This document shows, one piece after another, positions 16,565-27,214 of a stretch of 64,000 bases of DNA (the stretch's first letter is position 1; each line of letters starts with the position of its first letter). Both the position numbers and the translations under genes were made by a program. The notes beneath the pieces were generated by a model that made no database searches, was not told where the DNA came from, and was given only the letters and a program-made list of their open reading frames with translations. Location: the NCBI RefSeq assembly GCF_002892835.1, contig NZ_PJMB01000001.1, forward strand, positions 1-64,000, given 5' to 3'. The DNA comes from Arthrobacter sp. AFG7.2. GTDB lineage: Bacteria > Actinomycetota > Actinomycetes > Actinomycetales > Micrococcaceae.

Positions 16565-17005
16565 TCAGGCGGACCAGACGTAGAGGCCCGTGCGCTCCGA
16601 GTCGTCGATCCCGCCGGCGAGTTCGGCCAGCCGTTGCACGTAGGTCTGCGCCTCGGCAGCACCAAAGGGCATGTCGTCCTGCGCTGCCCACTGAGCGGCA
16701 ACGTCTTCGAGGATATTGCCCTCACCCTCCGTTTCGTAGGACAACAGGTCTGCCAAAGCGCGTACCATCGCGGGCGGAACTGCCAGGAGCGAATCGCTGG
16801 CTACATCCACCATGGTCAGCTCGTAGTCAGCGCCACCGGCGTGGACGGCAGTGCCGGCCAGGTCGCCCAGCTGCTCCACTTCAAAATCACTGATCTCCGG
16901 GATCCGCACCGCGTCGCCTGCGGCGGCGCTGCCGCCCTGGTCGAGGACGCCCGCACGTTTCAGTGCTGCATCGTGTGTGGCGACAAAAATCTCGGTGAAG
17001 CCCAT
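16565..17005 (-). CDS. Hypothetical protein (146 aa, unrecognised)
   Basis: I do not recognise the family. The protein is acidic and soluble-looking, with no signal peptide or membrane segment. It begins MGFTEIFVATHDAALKRAG and ends ERTGLYVWSA. A GAGGG site sits six bases before the ATG, and codon use has the strong G/C third-position bias of its neighbours, so it is probably real. It lies between rpsP and the VOC gene, in the region where other actinobacteria have rpsP close to ffh, so it belongs to lineage-specific cargo. Confidence 0.7.
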   Translation of the reverse strand: MGFTEIFVATHDAALKRAGVLDQGGSAAAGDAVRIPEISDFEVEQLGDLAGTAVHAGGADYELTMVDVASDSLLAVPPAMVRALADLLSYETEGEGNILEDVAAQWAAQDDMPFGAAEAQTYVQRLAELAGGIDDSERTGLYVWSA

Positions 17006-17158
17006 GGGTTGCCCTCATTCCGTTGGTGCGGCCACCGGGCGGCAGCGCCTGCCCGGCCGTTTGGGTTCAGCCTAGTACAGCAGCCCGGCCCGGCCGCGGC
17101 ACGGGGATACGGCCGGCCGCCAGCGCAACTGTCTTCCCCGCACCGATGGACCCAGCGG

Positions 17159-18034
17159 TCAGCGTACCGCCACCCGGATCCGGTTGCGCCACGGATCCTC
17201 GAACCGGAGTTCAGCCCCGGTGTGATGGGCGGCAACACCGGCAACCCGCAGACGGTCGGCGAGAGCGCCGACGTCGTCCCCGGACGGCACTTCAATGAGG
17301 ACCTCACCCAGGCCGAGGGTGTCCTTGCGCGGACCCGCGCCCCGGCTGTTCCAAACGTTCATGGCCATGTGGTGGTGGTACCGGCCCGCGGAGACAAAAA
17401 GGGCCTGCCCATGCCAGCCGGCGGTCTTCTCGAAGCCCAGCGTACCCACGTAGAAATCACGGGCCGTCTGGACGTCGCCCACCTGGAGGTGCACGTGGCC
17501 GACACCCGCCACGGAGCCGAGCTGTCGCTCCAGGGATTCTTCCGTAAGGTGCTGCTCCAGGTAGCGCTGAGGCGGGAGCGCCAGGCTGTCCATTACTACG
17601 TCCGTGCCGTTCCAGGACCAGTTGCTGCGCGGACGGTCCCAGTAGAGCTCGATGCCGTTGCCTTCGGGGTCGTTGAAGTAGAAGGCCTCGCTGACCAGGT
17701 GGTCGGCACTGCCGGTGAAGGCACGGGGTTCGAAGCGGGCGGCGGTGGCTATGGTGGCGGCCAGGTCCGCCTGGTTCTCAAACAGCAGTGCCGTGTGGAA
17801 CAGGCCGGCCTCTCCCCTGCCCGGAAGGTTCAGCCCCGGAGCCGGCGCGAGGTGGACCAGCGGCTTCTGCAGCCGGCCGAGGTACAGCCCGCCGTCCTGC
17901 TCGGCAATGACCTCGAGGCCAAGTGCCCGCTGGTAGTAATCGGTCATGACCTTCATGTCGCCGACCTTGAGCATCACGGTGCCCATGGCGAGGTCGGCAG
18001 GAAGAAGGTCCTGGCTGGCGGCTTGTGCAGTCAT
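17159..18034 (-). CDS. VOC-superfamily protein (CatE/glyoxalase-like dioxygenase)
   Basis: A 291-aa protein with two vicinal-oxygen-chelate domains. The first starts at ~residue 18 (MGTVMLKVGDMKVMTDYYQR, ALGLEV). The second starts at ~residue 165 (VGHVHLQVGDVQTARDFYV, GTLGFE). Two-domain proteins of this kind include extradiol dioxygenases such as Bacillus CatE. Metal ligands plausibly come from the His in HVHLQV and Glu in the GNGIELYW segment. The substrate is unknown. It is probably monocistronic, followed by the hypothetical gene. Confidence 0.8.
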   Translation of the reverse strand: MTAQAASQDLLPADLAMGTVMLKVGDMKVMTDYYQRALGLEVIAEQDGGLYLGRLQKPLVHLAPAPGLNLPGRGEAGLFHTALLFENQADLAATIATAARFEPRAFTGSADHLVSEAFYFNDPEGNGIELYWDRPRSNWSWNGTDVVMDSLALPPQRYLEQHLTEESLERQLGSVAGVGHVHLQVGDVQTARDFYVGTLGFEKTAGWHGQALFVSAGRYHHHMAMNVWNSRGAGPRKDTLGLGEVLIEVPSGDDVGALADRLRVAGVAAHHTGAELRFEDPWRNRIRVAVR

Positions 18035-18138
18035 TGAAAACTCCCGGTGCTGGGGCCCTCGGATTGCGGGCCTGTCACAGTTAAAATTACTTGAAGCTTC
18101 AATTTATTCCAAGTGCAGGTTTCCTGGTGACCCCGGCT

Positions 18139-19221
18139 CTACCTGATGACCCGTCCGCCCAGGACGACGTGTGCCAGGTCTTCGACTGTTTCCGGCGCCT
18201 TCCGCGGGTCCTCCCGGCAAAGGACAACGTCTGCCCGCGCGTCCTCTTCAATGCCCTCCGCCCCCAGCCATGTCCGCGCACTCCAGCACGCCGCGTCCAG
18301 TGCGGACGCCATGGGCAGCCCGGCCGCGTGAAGGGCCAGGATCTCCGCGGCGATCCTGCCGTGCCTGATCACGCTGCCGGCGTCGGTTCCGGCATAAATC
18401 TGCACGCCGGCTTCGTACGCCTCAAGCACACGCTCCCCACGCCGTTCCCACAGCGAACGCATATGGGCCGAGTAGCGCGGAAACTTGCCCGCTGCCTGCG
18501 CCGCAATGTCCGGGAAGGTGGCGATGTTGATCAGGGTGGGCACGATGGGCACCTGCTGCTCCACGAACCGGGGAACGTGGCGGGGCAGCAGGCCCGTGGC
18601 GTGCTCCACGCAGTCGATGCCGACGTCCAGCACGTCGTCGAGCGTCTCCTCGGCAAAGCAGTGTGCGGTAACGCGCGCCCCTTCATCGTGGGCGGCGTGG
18701 ACGGCATCACGGACGACGGCGGCAGGAAACGAAGGCGCCAGGTCGCCGGCGTCGCGGTCAATCCAGTCCCCCACGAGTTTCACCCAACCATCACCAGCCC
18801 TGGCCTGCTTCCGGACCGCTTCGACAAGGCCGGCCGGTTCCACCTCTTCGGCGAACCCCCGCAAGTACCGCCGGGCGCGGGCAACATGGCGGCCGGCGCG
18901 GATCAGGACAGGGAAGTCCGGGCTGCCCTGCATCCAGCGGGTATCGGCCGGGGAACCGGCATCGCGGATCAGCAAGGTCCCCGCGTGAAGGTCGGCCCGG
19001 GCCTGTTCCGCTGCGGTTGCGGCGTCCACCGCTCCCCCGGCACCCAGCCCGATATGGCAGTGGACATCCACGAATCCCGGCAGCACCCAGCCGTCCAGCA
19101 CGCGGTCCGGCGCCTGCCGGGGCCTGGTAAATGTTAGCTTCCCGTCAACCGACCAGAGTCCGTGCCGCTCACTGGCCGGACCGGCCAGGACCGTTCCTGG
19201 GAACTCAATGATTTCCGCCAT
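18139..19221 (-). CDS. Amidohydrolase family protein
   Basis: A 360-aa metal-dependent hydrolase of the imidazolonepropionase/dihydroorotase-like superfamily. The HxH metal site is VDVHCHIGLG. Further ligands are His in RVTAHCFAEE, His in DCVEHATGL and Asp in YAGTDAGSVIRHG. The C-terminal strand region LGAEGIEEDARADVVL closes the composite domain. I chose ATG 19221 (MAEIIEFPGTVL). The frame continues upstream but would run through the riboswitch and thiC start. The substrate cannot be told. It is divergent from thiC. Confidence 0.85.
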   Translation of the reverse strand: MAEIIEFPGTVLAGPASERHGLWSVDGKLTFTRPRQAPDRVLDGWVLPGFVDVHCHIGLGAGGAVDAATAAEQARADLHAGTLLIRDAGSPADTRWMQGSPDFPVLIRAGRHVARARRYLRGFAEEVEPAGLVEAVRKQARAGDGWVKLVGDWIDRDAGDLAPSFPAAVVRDAVHAAHDEGARVTAHCFAEETLDDVLDVGIDCVEHATGLLPRHVPRFVEQQVPIVPTLINIATFPDIAAQAAGKFPRYSAHMRSLWERRGERVLEAYEAGVQIYAGTDAGSVIRHGRIAAEILALHAAGLPMASALDAACWSARTWLGAEGIEEDARADVVLCREDPRKAPETVEDLAHVVLGGRVIR

Positions 19222-19303
19222 TCCACCCTCTTTCCCGCCGGACAGGCTAGCACCCGCATTGTGACAAGTCCCCCAGGAAAGGCTGTGGTAGCTTTCATCT
19301 TGA

Positions 19304-21226
<1,923 letters not shown>

Positions 21227-21238
21227 CGGCGGCAGATC

Positions 21239-21272
21239 CCGTCCGGCCGGCCATTGGGGGCCGGCCGGACGG
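21239..21272. terminator. Hairpin between convergent thiC and hydrolase gene
   Basis: A perfect 14-bp stem, CCGTCCGGCCGGCC (21239-21252) and GGCCGGCCGGACGG (21259-21272), loop ATTGGG. It has no T-tract, but its position between convergent genes fits a bidirectional terminator. Confidence 0.65.
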
Positions 21273-21274
21273 AG

Positions 21275-22006
21275 TCAGGAGGCGCGGACCTGGATGCTGC
21301 CGGCATCCCTGATAAAGGCGCGGATGATCCGGTCCCCCTCCAGGGAATCGTGGGGCCGGTGCCCGCCTGCCGCAGTGCGGTGCAGAGCGCCGGTTTCCCT
21401 CAGGTAGCCGGCAATTTCTTCGTAAAGCGGCTCCCAGCCGCCGGTCAGGACGAGCGTGGGTACGCCGGGAACGATGTGCAGCGGCGCTTCCCAGGGCGGT
21501 GCCTGCAGGCGAAGCCGCCTGGCCTGCCGCTGTTCCTCGGGCGTGGCCGGCTCCTTTGAATCCCCGGCAAACATCCGGCGCACAAACTCGCGTTGGAAGT
21601 CCTGGTCGCTGAGCTGGTGCCGTACATCGAACAAGGGCTTCATCAACTCAATGTGGGCGGCCGTCGCCGGCAATTCAGCAGTCAACGACAGGCACGACGG
21701 CTCAACGAGGGTCAGGGAACGGACCAGGTCCGGACGCTCCACCGCAGCCATGATCGCTGCGATGGCGCCCTGGGAATGAGCCACCACATGGCCTCCGGCC
21801 ATCCCCCGGTCAACACCTGCCAGGGAACGCAGCACGATGGCGGCGTCCTCTGCGAACGAGGACTCCACGGGCTCGGCGACGGGGTCAAAGCCGTGGCGCC
21901 GCAGGAACAAGGCGTCATAGTCCAGGGCCATGCCGTGCTGGCGGGGCCACGCGGCGGCACCGAAGCTGCCCGCGCCGTGCACGAACACTACCCTCTGCTT
22001 GAACAT
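21275..22006 (-). CDS. Alpha/beta-fold hydrolase
   Basis: A 243-aa alpha/beta hydrolase. The oxyanion motif is VFVHGAGSFG, the nucleophile elbow is VAHSQGA (Ser near residue 94), and the catalytic His is probably in AGGHRPHDS near residue 220. A cap-like segment (~120-180) lies between strands 6 and 7. The substrate is unknown. It looks like an esterase or C-C hydrolase of the BphD/haloperoxidase type. It stands alone, convergent with thiC. Confidence 0.82.
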   Translation of the reverse strand: MFKQRVVFVHGAGSFGAAAWPRQHGMALDYDALFLRRHGFDPVAEPVESSFAEDAAIVLRSLAGVDRGMAGGHVVAHSQGAIAAIMAAVERPDLVRSLTLVEPSCLSLTAELPATAAHIELMKPLFDVRHQLSDQDFQREFVRRMFAGDSKEPATPEEQRQARRLRLQAPPWEAPLHIVPGVPTLVLTGGWEPLYEEIAGYLRETGALHRTAAGGHRPHDSLEGDRIIRAFIRDAGSIQVRAS

Positions 22007-22103
22007 GACCCAACCCTATTCGACGGCACCGACATCCCAACTGAGCAGCGCCAAGTGTCGTAGTGCCGGATCACAACCTGGCTCTGACCAAACGCAGATG
22101 CGG

Positions 22104-23687
22104 TTACTTGCCGAGGAACTTGTCGAAGCCCTTGGGCAGGTTCAGCTGCGAAGGGTCGAAGTCGCCCGGCTGCTGGCCAAAGGCGGCGCCGGTGGGCAGC
22201 GCCTTGGCAGCATTCGCCCGGCGGGCCTCTGCTTCCTTGCGCTCCTGCGCGGCTTTCGCCGGGTTGCCTGACTTGGCCTTCTTCTTGGGCGCGTTCTTGG
22301 CATTTTTCCGGGCTCCGCCGCCGGCTCCCGGCATTCCCGGCATCCCGGGCATTCCCGGCATGCCGCCCTGGGCCATCTTCTTCATCATCTTCTGGGCCTG
22401 GGCAAAGCGTTCCAGCAGGCCGTTGACCTCGGACACGTGGACACCGGAACCGCGGGCGATGCGGGCACGGCGGGAGCCGTTGATGATCTTGGGCGCCACC
22501 CGCTCGTGCGGAGTCATGGACCTGACAATGGCCTCAACCCGGTCGATCTCGCGTTCGTCGAACTGCTCCAGCTGCTGGCGGATGTTCTGCGCGCCCGGCA
22601 TCATCATGAGCATCTTTTTCATGGAGCCCATGTTGCGGATCTGCTGCATCTGGGCCAGGAAGTCCTCAAGCGTGAAGTCCTCCTGGTCGGCGAACTTCTT
22701 CGCCATCCGGGCGGCTTCGTCCTTGTCCCAGGACTTCTCGGCCTGCTCAATCAGGGTGAGGACGTCACCCATGTCCAGGATGCGTGATGCCATCCGGTCG
22801 GGGTGGAAGAGTTCGAAGTCGTCCAGTCCCTCACCGGTGGAAGCGAACATCACCGGCTTACCGGTGACCGACGCGACCGAGAGGGCGGCACCGCCCCGGG
22901 CGTCGCCGTCGAGCTTGGACAACACGATGCCCGTGAAGTTGACGCCTTCATCAAAGGCGAGCGCCGTATTGACGGCGTCCTGGCCGATCATGGAGTCGAT
23001 GACGAACAGGACTTCGTTGGGCACGATGGCGCGGCGGATCTGGCGTGCCTGCTCCATCATGTCCACGTCGACGCCGAGCCGGCCGGCGGTGTCCACGATC
23101 ACGACATCGTGCAGCTTCTGGCGGGCTTCCTCAACACCGGCACGGGCAACCTCAACCGGGTCCCCGGCAGGGTGCTCAAGTTCGGTGTACGTGGCGCCGG
23201 GGTGCGGCGCGAACACAGGCACCTTGGCGCGCTGGCCCACGATCTGCAGCTGGTTGACCGCGTTGGGACGCTGGAGGTCACAGGCAACAAGCAGGGGGCT
23301 GTGGCCCTGGGCCTTCAGCCATTTGGACAGCTTGCCGGCCAGGGTGGTCTTGCCGGCGCCCTGCAGGCCGGCCAGCATGATGATGGTGGGGCCGCTCTTG
23401 GCCAGGCGGATCCGGCGTGTTTCACCACCGAGGATCTCCACCAGTTCCTCGTTGACGATCTTGACGATCTGCTGGCTCGGGTTCAGTGCACCCGAGACCT
23501 CGGCACCCAGGGCGCGTTCCCGCACCCGGCCGGTGAACTCACGGACAACGGGAACGGCAACATCGGCGTCCAAAAGGGCGCGGCGGATCTCGCGGACTGT
23601 GGCATCGACGTCGGCCTCGGTGAGCCTGCCTTTACCGCGCAGGTTCTTGAAGGTTGCTGTCAACCGGTCAGAGAGTGAATTGAACAC
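22104..23687 (-). CDS. ffh: Signal recognition particle protein Ffh (SRP54)
   Basis: A 527-aa GTPase that binds signal sequences on nascent chains and delivers ribosomes to FtsY. The N domain is ~1-90. The G domain carries GLQGAGKTTLAGK (~107-119), DTAGRLGVD and TKLDGDARGG. The Met-rich M domain contains the SRP-RNA-binding helix-turn-helix (NGSRRARIARGSG). Near the C-terminus a GMP tripeptide is repeated four times and a basic Ala/Lys tail follows. The start is GTG. In relatives rpsP and glnD flank ffh. Here both neighbours differ. Confidence 0.96.
   Translation of the reverse strand: MFNSLSDRLTATFKNLRGKGRLTEADVDATVREIRRALLDADVAVPVVREFTGRVRERALGAEVSGALNPSQQIVKIVNEELVEILGGETRRIRLAKSGPTIIMLAGLQGAGKTTLAGKLSKWLKAQGHSPLLVACDLQRPNAVNQLQIVGQRAKVPVFAPHPGATYTELEHPAGDPVEVARAGVEEARQKLHDVVIVDTAGRLGVDVDMMEQARQIRRAIVPNEVLFVIDSMIGQDAVNTALAFDEGVNFTGIVLSKLDGDARGGAALSVASVTGKPVMFASTGEGLDDFELFHPDRMASRILDMGDVLTLIEQAEKSWDKDEAARMAKKFADQEDFTLEDFLAQMQQIRNMGSMKKMLMMMPGAQNIRQQLEQFDEREIDRVEAIVRSMTPHERVAPKIINGSRRARIARGSGVHVSEVNGLLERFAQAQKMMKKMAQGGMPGMPGMPGMPGAGGGARKNAKNAPKKKAKSGNPAKAAQERKEAEARRANAAKALPTGAAFGQQPGDFDPSQLNLPKGFDKFLGK
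22330..22365. repeat. Four 9-bp repeats encoding (Gly-Met-Pro)x4 in Ffh
   Basis: Four near-identical 9-base units (GGCATTCCC or variants) at 22330, 22339, 22348 and 22357. On the coding strand they give a Gly-Met-Pro repeat in the Met-rich C-terminal part of Ffh. It is in-frame and likely length-variable between strains. Confidence 0.85.
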
Positions 23688-23804
23688 GCGACGTGCACTT
23701 CTTTCAGTGGATGATCAGGGCAGTGGATGATCAAAGGCTGTGGATGATCAGGACTCGACTATCTAGGGTACCAAGTCGGACCCGCAAGGTGGCATGCTGG
23801 CAAA

Positions 23805-25208
23805 ATGACGAGCCAACCAAGTGTTAAGACCCTGCTCATCCTCGGCGCCTCGGGGGACCTGACGGGCCGGCTGCTCCTGCCCGGCCTGGCCCGGCTGCTG
23901 GCAAAGGGCCGGGCCACGGGACTCCGGCTCGTGGGCGCCGGGTCAGATCCCTGGACGCCGGAACAGTGGCGGGAGCGGGTGCACGCGTCCTTCGAAACAG
24001 CCGCCGGGTCCGAAGGGGCCGAGGGGAAGGACGCGCTCCAGTCCGTCGAGAAGGAGACGGTGTACCACCAGGTGGATGTCACCGCCGACGGTGCCCTGGC
24101 CTCGCTCCTGAACACCCTTGAGGGGCCAATAGCCGTCTACTTCGCCCTGCCGCCCCGGATCAGCCAGCTCGCCTGTGAGTCCCTCAAACCGGAGCAGGTC
24201 CCGCCGGGGACCCGGCTGGTGATGGAAAAGCCCTTTGGATCCAGCGAGAAATCGGCCCGCTCCCTCAACCAGACCCTGGTCCGGCTGGTCCCCGAGGACC
24301 ACATCCACCGGGTGGACCATTTCCTGGGCAAAGCCACGGTGCTGAATATCCTGGGGCTGCGGTTCGCCAACAACTTCCTGGAACCCGTCTGGGACCGGCA
24401 CCACGTGGAGAAAGTGGAAATCATCTTCGACGAGGACCTTGCCCTGGAGGGGCGTGCGCGCTACTACGATAATGCCGGCGCCCTGCGGGACATGATCCAG
24501 AGCCACCTCCTGCAGATCATGGCGCTGATGGCCATCGAGCCTCCCGCCACCATCGGGGAACGGGACCTCCGTGATGCCATTTCCGCCGTCCTGCGTGCCA
24601 GCAGTGTCCCGGTTCAGGATTCCGGTTCCACCCGCCGGGCACGCTACACAGCCGGCGCGGTGGGAGGGAAAGCGGTTCCCGATTATGCGCAGGAGGAGGG
24701 GGTGGATGCCGGACGGGGCACCGAGACGCTGGCAGAAATCCAGGTGAACATCGACAACTGGCGCTGGAAAGGCGTTCCGTTCATCCTTCGCTCCGGAAAG
24801 GCGCTGGGCGTAAAACGCAAGGAGGCCGTGGTGACCTTCCGGCCCGTTCCCCATCTTCCCCGGGGCTTCACCGGCGTTGATTCCCCCAACAGGCTGCGGA
24901 TCGGATTCGGGCCGGACACACTGGCGTTCGATGTCGACGTGAACGGGCCAGGCAACATCTTCAGCCTGGGCCGGACCACCCTGGAGGCGGAACTCAGCGG
25001 GTCCGACCTCCTTCCCTACGGCGAAGTCCTGGAGGGCGTGCTGGCCGGAGACCCGCTGCTTTCCGTCCGCGGTGATACCGCCGAAGAGTGCTGGCGGATT
25101 GTTGAGCCGGTCCTCAGGGCCTGGCAGCAGGACTTGGTCCCGCTGGCGGAGTACGACGCCGGATCGGCTGGCCCCGCCGGATGGCCTGCCACGGTGGACG
25201 GAGACTAG
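23805..25208 (+). CDS. Glucose-6-phosphate dehydrogenase family protein (probable paralogue)
   Basis: A 467-aa member of the G6PD family, which oxidises glucose-6-phosphate with NAD(P)+. The Rossmann motif is LGASGDLTGRLLLPGL (residues ~13-28). EKPFG is at 141-145. The substrate-site motif is RVDHFLGKA (169-177). The usual form is RIDHYLGKE, so the catalytic His and Lys remain while the last Glu is Ala. YYDNAGALRDMIQSHLLQ is intact. It is somewhat short for the family and is not next to opcA, tal or tkt, so it is probably not the main zwf. It sits on the plus strand where glnD usually lies in actinobacteria. Confidence 0.82.
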   Translation: MTSQPSVKTLLILGASGDLTGRLLLPGLARLLAKGRATGLRLVGAGSDPWTPEQWRERVHASFETAAGSEGAEGKDALQSVEKETVYHQVDVTADGALASLLNTLEGPIAVYFALPPRISQLACESLKPEQVPPGTRLVMEKPFGSSEKSARSLNQTLVRLVPEDHIHRVDHFLGKATVLNILGLRFANNFLEPVWDRHHVEKVEIIFDEDLALEGRARYYDNAGALRDMIQSHLLQIMALMAIEPPATIGERDLRDAISAVLRASSVPVQDSGSTRRARYTAGAVGGKAVPDYAQEEGVDAGRGTETLAEIQVNIDNWRWKGVPFILRSGKALGVKRKEAVVTFRPVPHLPRGFTGVDSPNRLRIGFGPDTLAFDVDVNGPGNIFSLGRTTLEAELSGSDLLPYGEVLEGVLAGDPLLSVRGDTAEECWRIVEPVLRAWQQDLVPLAEYDAGSAGPAGWPATVDGD

Positions 25209-25212
25209 GCCG

Positions 25213-25265
25213 GAACAGCAGGGCGGGCAGGGAACCTTCCGGTTTCCCTGCCCGCCCTGCTGTTC
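25213..25265. terminator. Perfect 22-bp inverted-repeat bidirectional terminator
   Basis: The 22-base left arm (25213-25234, GAACAGCAGGGC...) is perfectly complementary to the right arm (25244-25265), with a 9-base loop. It lies between the convergent G6PD-like gene and glnK. Confidence 0.8.
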
Positions 25266-25292
25266 GTTATTCAGTTTCGGTGCATTGCGGCC

Positions 25293-25631
25293 CTAGATTG
25301 CGGCGACGCCGCGTTCGCCGGTGCGGACCCGGACTGCCTCCGAGACGTCCATGGTCCAGACCTTGCCGTCGCCGGCCCGGCCGGTGTTTGAACTGGCGAT
25401 GATGACGTCCAGGATGTCGTCCGCCTGATCGTCTGTGGCCAGGACCTCCACCCGGAGCTTCGGCAGCAGGTCCACGTTGTACTCCGCACCGCGGTAGACC
25501 TCCGTGTAGCCGCGCTGCCGGCCGTAGCCGCTGGCCGCGCTGACCGTCAGGCCCTGCACGCCGTACGCCTCCAGTCCTTCCCGGATGGCTTCGAGCTTTT
25601 CCGGCCTGACGATCGCAGTAATCAGTTTCAT
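25293..25631 (-). CDS. glnK: Nitrogen regulatory protein PII (GlnK type)
   Basis: A 112-aa trimeric signal protein that senses ATP/ADP and 2-oxoglutarate and gates AmtB. The sequence MKLITAIVRPEKLEAIREGL and the C-terminal GRAGDGKVWTMDV are PII signatures. Tyr51, the residue uridylylated or adenylylated by GlnD, is present in the T-loop (YRGAEYNVD). The ATG overlaps the amtB stop (ATGA), giving the classic amtB-glnK pair. No glnD follows, unlike in M. tuberculosis and Streptomyces. Confidence 0.93.
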   Translation of the reverse strand: MKLITAIVRPEKLEAIREGLEAYGVQGLTVSAASGYGRQRGYTEVYRGAEYNVDLLPKLRVEVLATDDQADDILDVIIASSNTGRAGDGKVWTMDVSEAVRVRTGERGVAAI

Positions 25632-26989
25632 GCCCCCACGCTTTCCTTGCCTGTTGCTGATTCGGTCTTCTCCGCACCCGCTGTCGGGCCGGAAACCTGG
25701 GCGGCTTCCGCCTGGGTCTTGCCGGTGATCATGTCGTGCAGGGGCTGGAAGCTTCCACCGTGCCCCCCGACGCCGAACTCGTAGGCAGTTTCGGCGTGCA
25801 GGCTGAGGTCCACACCCACCGTTTCCTGTTCCTGCGAGACCCGGAAGCCCATGGTCTTGTGGATGGCCAGTGCGATGATCGTGGTCAGGACCGCGGAGTA
25901 TGCGATGGCAATGCCAGCCGCCGCCAGCTGCGCCCACATCTGTCCCATGCCGCCGCCGTAGAAAAGGCCGCCGCCTGCGCCCTCTTCAGGAAGGGCAATG
26001 AAACCCAGGGCCACGGTACCGATGATGCCGGAGACAAGGTGGACACCGACGACGTCGAGCGAATCATCGAAGCCCCAGCGGAACTTCAGTCCAACCGCCA
26101 GGGCGGATGCCACGCCCGCCACGACGCCCAGACCGAGGGCGCCGACAGGGCTGACGTTGGCACAGGCGGGGGTGATCGCCACCAGGCCTGCCACCACGCC
26201 GGAGGCTGCACCAAGCGACGTCGGGTGCCCGTCACGGATGCGCTCGGTCACGAGCCAGCCGAGCATCGCTGCGGCCGGGGCTGCGAGGGTGTTGACCCAG
26301 ATGAGGCCGCCCTGCTCTGCGGTGGAGGCAGCACCGCCATTGAAACCGAACCAGCCAAACCACAGCATGGCTGCGCCGAGCATGACGAACGGGATGTTGT
26401 GCGGGCGGTGGTTGGGATCCTTGCCGAAACCCCTGCGGTTGCCCACGATGAAAACGAGGATCAGCGCAGCAACACCGGCGTTGATGTGGACCACGGTGCC
26501 ACCGGCGAAGTCAATGGCTTCACCGAGGGCAGATCCGACTGCTCCCTCTTCACTGAAGAGCCCGCCGCCCCAGACCATGTAGGCGAGCGGGCAGTAGACC
26601 AGGGTGACCCACACCGGGACGAAGACGGTCCAGGCTCCAAACTTTGCGCGGTCGGCGATCGCCCCGCTGATAAGGGCGACGGTGATGATGGCAAAGGTGG
26701 CGCCAAAGCCGACAGTGATAAGCCCGTCCGGGGTGTCGATGCCTTCAAGGCCGAAGTTGGCGAAGGGGTTGCCCACCATCTGCAGGAAGCCGTCTCCGGA
26801 TGACATGGAGTAACCCCACAGGATCCAGATGACGCCCACCATGCCAATGGAGATGAAGCTCATCATCATCATGTTCAGCGCGGCCTTGGCCCGGGTCATG
26901 CCGCCGTAGAAAAATGCCAGACCCGGTGTCATCAACAGCACGAGCGCCGCCGACACCATGATCCATACGTGACCTGCGGTAAGTTCCAT
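25628..26989 (-). CDS. amtB: Ammonium transporter
   Basis: A 453-aa Amt/Rh channel with about eleven hydrophobic segments. It begins MELTAGHVWIMVSAALVLLM. The pore twin-His pair is His168 (TVVHINAGVAAL) and His317 (VVGVHLVSGIIG). DPNHRPHNIPFVMLGAAMLW is a family landmark. The ~45-residue C-terminal tail is longer than in E. coli AmtB. I chose ATG 26989. The frame is open upstream but that part runs into a GlnR-like box. It is cotranscribed with glnK. Confidence 0.95.
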   Translation of the reverse strand: MELTAGHVWIMVSAALVLLMTPGLAFFYGGMTRAKAALNMMMMSFISIGMVGVIWILWGYSMSSGDGFLQMVGNPFANFGLEGIDTPDGLITVGFGATFAIITVALISGAIADRAKFGAWTVFVPVWVTLVYCPLAYMVWGGGLFSEEGAVGSALGEAIDFAGGTVVHINAGVAALILVFIVGNRRGFGKDPNHRPHNIPFVMLGAAMLWFGWFGFNGGAASTAEQGGLIWVNTLAAPAAAMLGWLVTERIRDGHPTSLGAASGVVAGLVAITPACANVSPVGALGLGVVAGVASALAVGLKFRWGFDDSLDVVGVHLVSGIIGTVALGFIALPEEGAGGGLFYGGGMGQMWAQLAAAGIAIAYSAVLTTIIALAIHKTMGFRVSQEQETVGVDLSLHAETAYEFGVGGHGGSFQPLHDMITGKTQAEAAQVSGPTAGAEKTESATGKESVGA

Positions 26990-27127
26990 GGTGCACGTCC
27001 TCTCTGATCGAAACTGCGGAGATGCTCCGCCTGCCAACGCCTTTTGCGTCCTGTAACGAGTGTGTCGGCGCCGTGTTTCAGCCGCGGAGGAATTAGGTTG
27101 CGGCGTTGTTACAACAACCTGTAGGAA

Positions 27128-27165
27128 GTAAATGGTGCATATCGTGCTTGTTACGGTTATGTTTC
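27128..27165. promoter_or_regulatory. GlnR-like nitrogen-control box upstream of amtB
   Basis: Read on the minus strand, four pentamers are spaced exactly six bases apart: GAAAC (27165-27161), GTAAC (27154-27150), GATAT (27143-27139) and TTTAC (27132-27128). The known GlnR box alternates gTnAc and GaAAc half-sites every 11 bases. The first two match perfectly, the last matches 4 of 5 and the third is weak. The box is about 140 bases before the amtB start and ~50 before the divergent MFS gene. Confidence 0.5.
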
Positions 27166-27214
27166 CCCTCTCCAGCCGCTCCCCGGCACCCAAGCATGCA
27201 AGGACCCCAGCACC

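Noticed and set aside
16418..18037. A 539-codon plus-strand open frame opposite the VOC and hypothetical genes
   Set aside because: Its translation is disordered Arg/Pro/Gly-rich and the opposite strand carries recognisable domains and ribosome-binding sites.
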